The position numbers and the translations under genes were made by a program. Below, piece after piece: positions 63,322 through 64,000 of a stretch of 64,000 bases of DNA (its first letter is position 1; the number at the start of each line of letters is the position of its first letter). Under the pieces are notes generated by a model, which ran no database searches, was not told the origin of the DNA, and saw only the letters and a program-made list of their open reading frames with translations. Source of the stretch: a bacterium. GTDB taxonomy: Bacteria > Zixibacteria > MSB-5A5 > CAIYYT01. Location of the stretch: the NCBI GenBank assembly GCA_016708315.1, contig JADJGC010000002.1, positions 515,375 to 579,374 on the forward strand. Reading direction: 5' to 3'.

Positions 63322-64000
63322 TTATTGCAGAGCTTCGAATAGCCTGTTGATGCAGTTTATTTTGGTTTCTTCTGGCATAGTAAGTGTGATGCGTTTGCTC
63401 TTTTTCTTGAGAGTTTTGAGCCAGCCGGTGTCGGCATAGATCAATCCCATGTCACTGAAATAGATCAGGAAGTTTCTGACCATTCTGTCAGTTAGTGGAG
63501 CATATTTGTATTGGTGGCAGTAGTGGGAGTAGTCTTTGTAGATGTCGTCCGAGGGAATAATCCGTTTAGGGTTCAAGAGAATAGACAGAAAGAGGATTTT
63601 CTGGTGCGTTGGCAGGGCGCCAACTATTCCCGTGTACGCTTCGCTTTCTCCCCGCTCCTGAGCCTCTTCAAAGATTGATAATGGAATGTTGGGAGCCTCT
63701 TTTCGATGGCGACGAGAGCACAGTAATACAACAGTTTGAGGGCTTCTCGTGCGTCTCCCCTCTTTGGTCGTTTCTGCTGCTGCGATCTTTTCAAGCAAGC
63801 CTTCGCCGATGACTCCCGGCTTGAAGCAGTAGTCGATTCTGTCTTGCATGATCTTGAGCAAGTCGTTGGCGTTGTAGGGCGTGAAGATAATCTTGTTACG
63901 GCCAAAGCTGCTCGTAACTCTGGGCTTGATGTAATTGGAAACGTTCACGTCATTGGAAATAATGATGGTCGTAACCCTGCTGGAAACGAAGTCGTTAATG
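63322..64000 (-). CDS. Orc1/Cdc6-like AAA+ replication initiator, 5' end outside window, two compensating frameshifts
   Basis: The frame is open to the window edge, beginning 'INDFVSSRVTTIIISND' (sensor 1 region) and 'SSFGRNKIIFTPYNANDLL'. After 'EKIAAAETTKE' a +1 shift at GGGG (63757-63760) gives 'GDAREALKLLYYCALVAIEK' (sensor 2 GDAR), and a -1 at AAAA (63700-63703) returns to 'EAPNIPLSIFEEAQ'. The C-terminal winged helix follows: 'LPTHQKILFLSILL' and 'LTDRMVRNFLIYFSDMGLI'. This is the layout of archaeal Orc1/Cdc6. It likely initiates replication of the element with the AEP primase. Confidence 0.7.
   Translation of the reverse strand, partial: INDFVSSRVTTIIISNDVNVSNYIKPRVTSSFGRNKIIFTPYNANDLLKIMQDRIDYCFKPGVIGEGLLEKIAAAETTKEGRRTRSPQTVVLLCSRRHRKEAPNIPLSIFEEAQERGESEAYTGIVGALPTHQKILFLSILLNPKRIIPSDDIYKDYSHYCHQYKYAPLTDRMVRNFLIYFSDMGLIYADTGWLKTLKKKSKRITLTMPEETKINCINRLFEALQ

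Larger units (their letters stand above)
50718..64000. mobile_element. Integrated mobile element (left part; continues past the window)
   Basis: From the integrase at the tRNA junction to the window end, every convincing gene lies on the - strand and is of accessory type: integrase, HTH/excisionase-like protein, AEP primase, HerA/TraD-like ATPase, Lon-like cassette, PD-(D/E)XK-like endonuclease, membrane protein and Orc1/Cdc6-like ATPase. No structural phage genes and no relaxase are visible. The outer boundary is not in view. The mix suggests an integrative plasmid-like or conjugative element with its own replication module. Confidence 0.8.

Noticed and set aside
1..64000. CRISPR array
   Set aside because: No regularly spaced short direct repeats with unique spacers were seen; the only extended repeat array is the Fn3-coding one at 15.5-17.7 kb.
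50718..64000. Prophage
   Set aside because: Despite the integrase, there are no capsid, tail, terminase or lysis genes in the visible part.

Overview
The window looks like chromosomal DNA of a Gram-negative bacterium. The evidence is outer-membrane and secreted proteins with signal peptides, two PEP-CTERM proteins, a large exopolysaccharide (EPS) locus of the exosortase-A-associated type, and a giant secreted beta-helix/Fn3 protein ending in an FlgD-like C-terminal domain. That last domain is common in the FCB superphylum and in candidate phyla such as Zixibacteria. Base composition is near 50% GC. The exact phylum cannot be fixed from the sequence.

Layout. (1) 1-5.2 kb, + strand: the tail of a secreted protein, then porin-like protein, short PstS-like protein and membrane sensor histidine kinase as a likely operon, then an SGNH-hydrolase-like protein. 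(2) 5.2-50.6 kb: an EPS/PEP-CTERM locus, almost all on the - strand. It holds the asnB/acyl-CoA ligase/ACP/nadE group, a Wzz-type chain-length protein, two PEP-CTERM proteins (one behind a near-perfect sigma-54 promoter), VanZ, the 1,983-aa secreted protein, Wzx flippase, at least seven glycosyltransferases, heparinase-like lyase, UDP-GlcNAc 2-epimerase, polysaccharide deacetylases, FemAB/GNAT transferases, a PaaK-like ligase, CapA, DegT aminotransferase, O-antigen ligase/polymerase, a hexapeptide acetyltransferase and a CpsD-type tyrosine kinase. Together these would make, modify, polymerise, export and remodel a surface polysaccharide. No exosortase is visible here. (3) 50.6 kb: tRNA-Leu(UAA), followed 7 nt away by a tyrosine-recombinase integrase. 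(4) 50.7-64 kb (runs off the window): an integrated mobile element, all genes on the - strand. It has integrase, an excisionase-like HTH protein, an archaeo-eukaryotic-type primase (AEP), a HerA/TraD-like ATPase, a Lon-like protease module, a PD-(D/E)XK endonuclease-like protein, a membrane/coiled-coil protein and an Orc1/Cdc6-type AAA+ initiator.

Two things stand out in the element. First, a roughly 190-residue domain I do not recognise occurs four times: fused to the C-terminus of the Lon-like protease, as two stand-alone proteins after it, and once more just after the ATPase. Together with two unknown upstream proteins this makes a compact, translationally coupled cassette that could be an undescribed system. 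Second, eight genes of the element appear interrupted by single frameshifts (nine events, mostly in short homopolymers), while about 50 kb of flanking chromosome shows none. One lies on a textbook -1 slippery heptamer; the others look like indels. Restoring the frames recovers family motifs and 4-nt ATGA gene overlaps, so the element is either very recently decaying, poorly resolved in assembly, or in part recoded.
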